Below, in pieces: positions 5,615 through 5,683 of a DNA stretch of 5,683 nt. Numbering within the stretch: the stretch's first letter is position 1; each line of letters opens with the position of its first letter. Location: NCBI GenBank assembly GCA_030152105.1, contig JASLIH010000342.1, positions 1 through 5,683 of the forward strand. Reading direction: 5' to 3'. The notes under the pieces were generated by a model, which ran no database searches, was not told where the DNA came from, and worked only from the letters and a program-made list of their open reading frames with translations. The stretch comes from Actinomycetes bacterium. GTDB taxonomy: Bacteria > Actinomycetota > CALGFH01. The position numbers and the translations under genes were made by a program.

Positions 5615-5683
5615 CTAGCGGTGGATGAGGACCGGGGTGCCCTCGGGCACCTGCGGGTAGAGGGCCTCAACGTCCGACAGCAG
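5615..5683 (-). CDS. C-terminal end of a probable YkuD-type L,D-transpeptidase (partial)
   Basis: Only the last 22 codons and the TAG stop are inside the window; the gene continues past the right edge. The visible C-terminus reads VEALYPQVPEGTPVLIHR. This matches the way L,D-transpeptidases of the YkuD family end: after the catalytic SHGCIRM motif they carry a helix like D-x-x-x-LY, then V-x-x-GTPV-x-I and the stop. Such enzymes make 3-3 crosslinks in peptidoglycan outside the membrane. The catalytic cysteine itself is not in view, so the call rests on the tail alone. The codons show the same G/C-rich third positions as the neighbours. The stop is 9 bases from the stop of the convergent membrane protein gene. 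Confidence 0.6.
   Translation of the reverse strand: MLSDVEALYPQVPEGTPVLIHR
5636..5651 (+). terminator. GC hairpin past the membrane protein gene, possible terminator
   Basis: GGTGCCC and GGGCACC form a perfect 7-base inverted repeat around two bases (6 pairs with a CTCG tetraloop is the more realistic fold). It begins 31 bases after the 5605 stop, where a terminator for the plus-strand transcript would sit. There is no T-tract, which is often lacking in high-GC Actinomycetota. It lies inside the convergent coding region, where the codons for VPEGT could create the dyad by themselves. Confidence 0.28.

Overview
The window is very GC-rich, with strong G/C preference at third codon positions, GTG starts, weak or absent Shine-Dalgarno sites at two genes, and actinobacterial-looking protein sequences. 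It most likely comes from a high-GC Actinomycetota chromosome; the sequence does not let me name a genus. It is tightly packed: four complete genes and the tail of a fifth, with no gene-free stretch longer than about 100 bases. I see no tRNA, rRNA, insertion sequence, CRISPR array or phage signature.

Layout. (1) On the minus strand, 1954 to 5, lies a lipoprotein of unusual build. It has a lipobox, a type-1 copper (cupredoxin) domain, a right-handed parallel beta-helix of the NosD/pectin-lyase kind, a proline-rich linker, and a C-terminal three-helix membrane segment resembling the PLDc_N family. (2) A divergent intergenic region of 97 bases (1955-2051) holds the lipoprotein gene's ribosome site, two short dyads and a likely galT promoter. 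That promoter would start the transcript at, or within a few bases of, the galT start codon, giving a leaderless mRNA. (3) On the plus strand, galT (2052-3137) and galK (3173-4324) form a two-gene Leloir-pathway unit separated by 35 bases. Together they take galactose to galactose-1-phosphate and then to UDP-galactose plus glucose-1-phosphate; galE is not in the window. (4) A membrane-anchored, mostly extracytoplasmic protein of unknown function follows on the plus strand (4403-5605), 78 bases after galK. (5) The last 69 bases hold the C-terminus of a minus-strand gene, probably a YkuD-type L,D-transpeptidase, which converges on gene 4 with 9 bases between the stops.

How they relate. galT and galK clearly work together. 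The beta-helix lipoprotein and the unknown membrane protein both act outside the cytoplasmic membrane, as would the L,D-transpeptidase, so cytoplasmic galactose genes sit among cell-envelope genes. No functional link between these groups is shown by the sequence. The feature most deserving a second look is the multidomain copper/beta-helix/membrane fusion.
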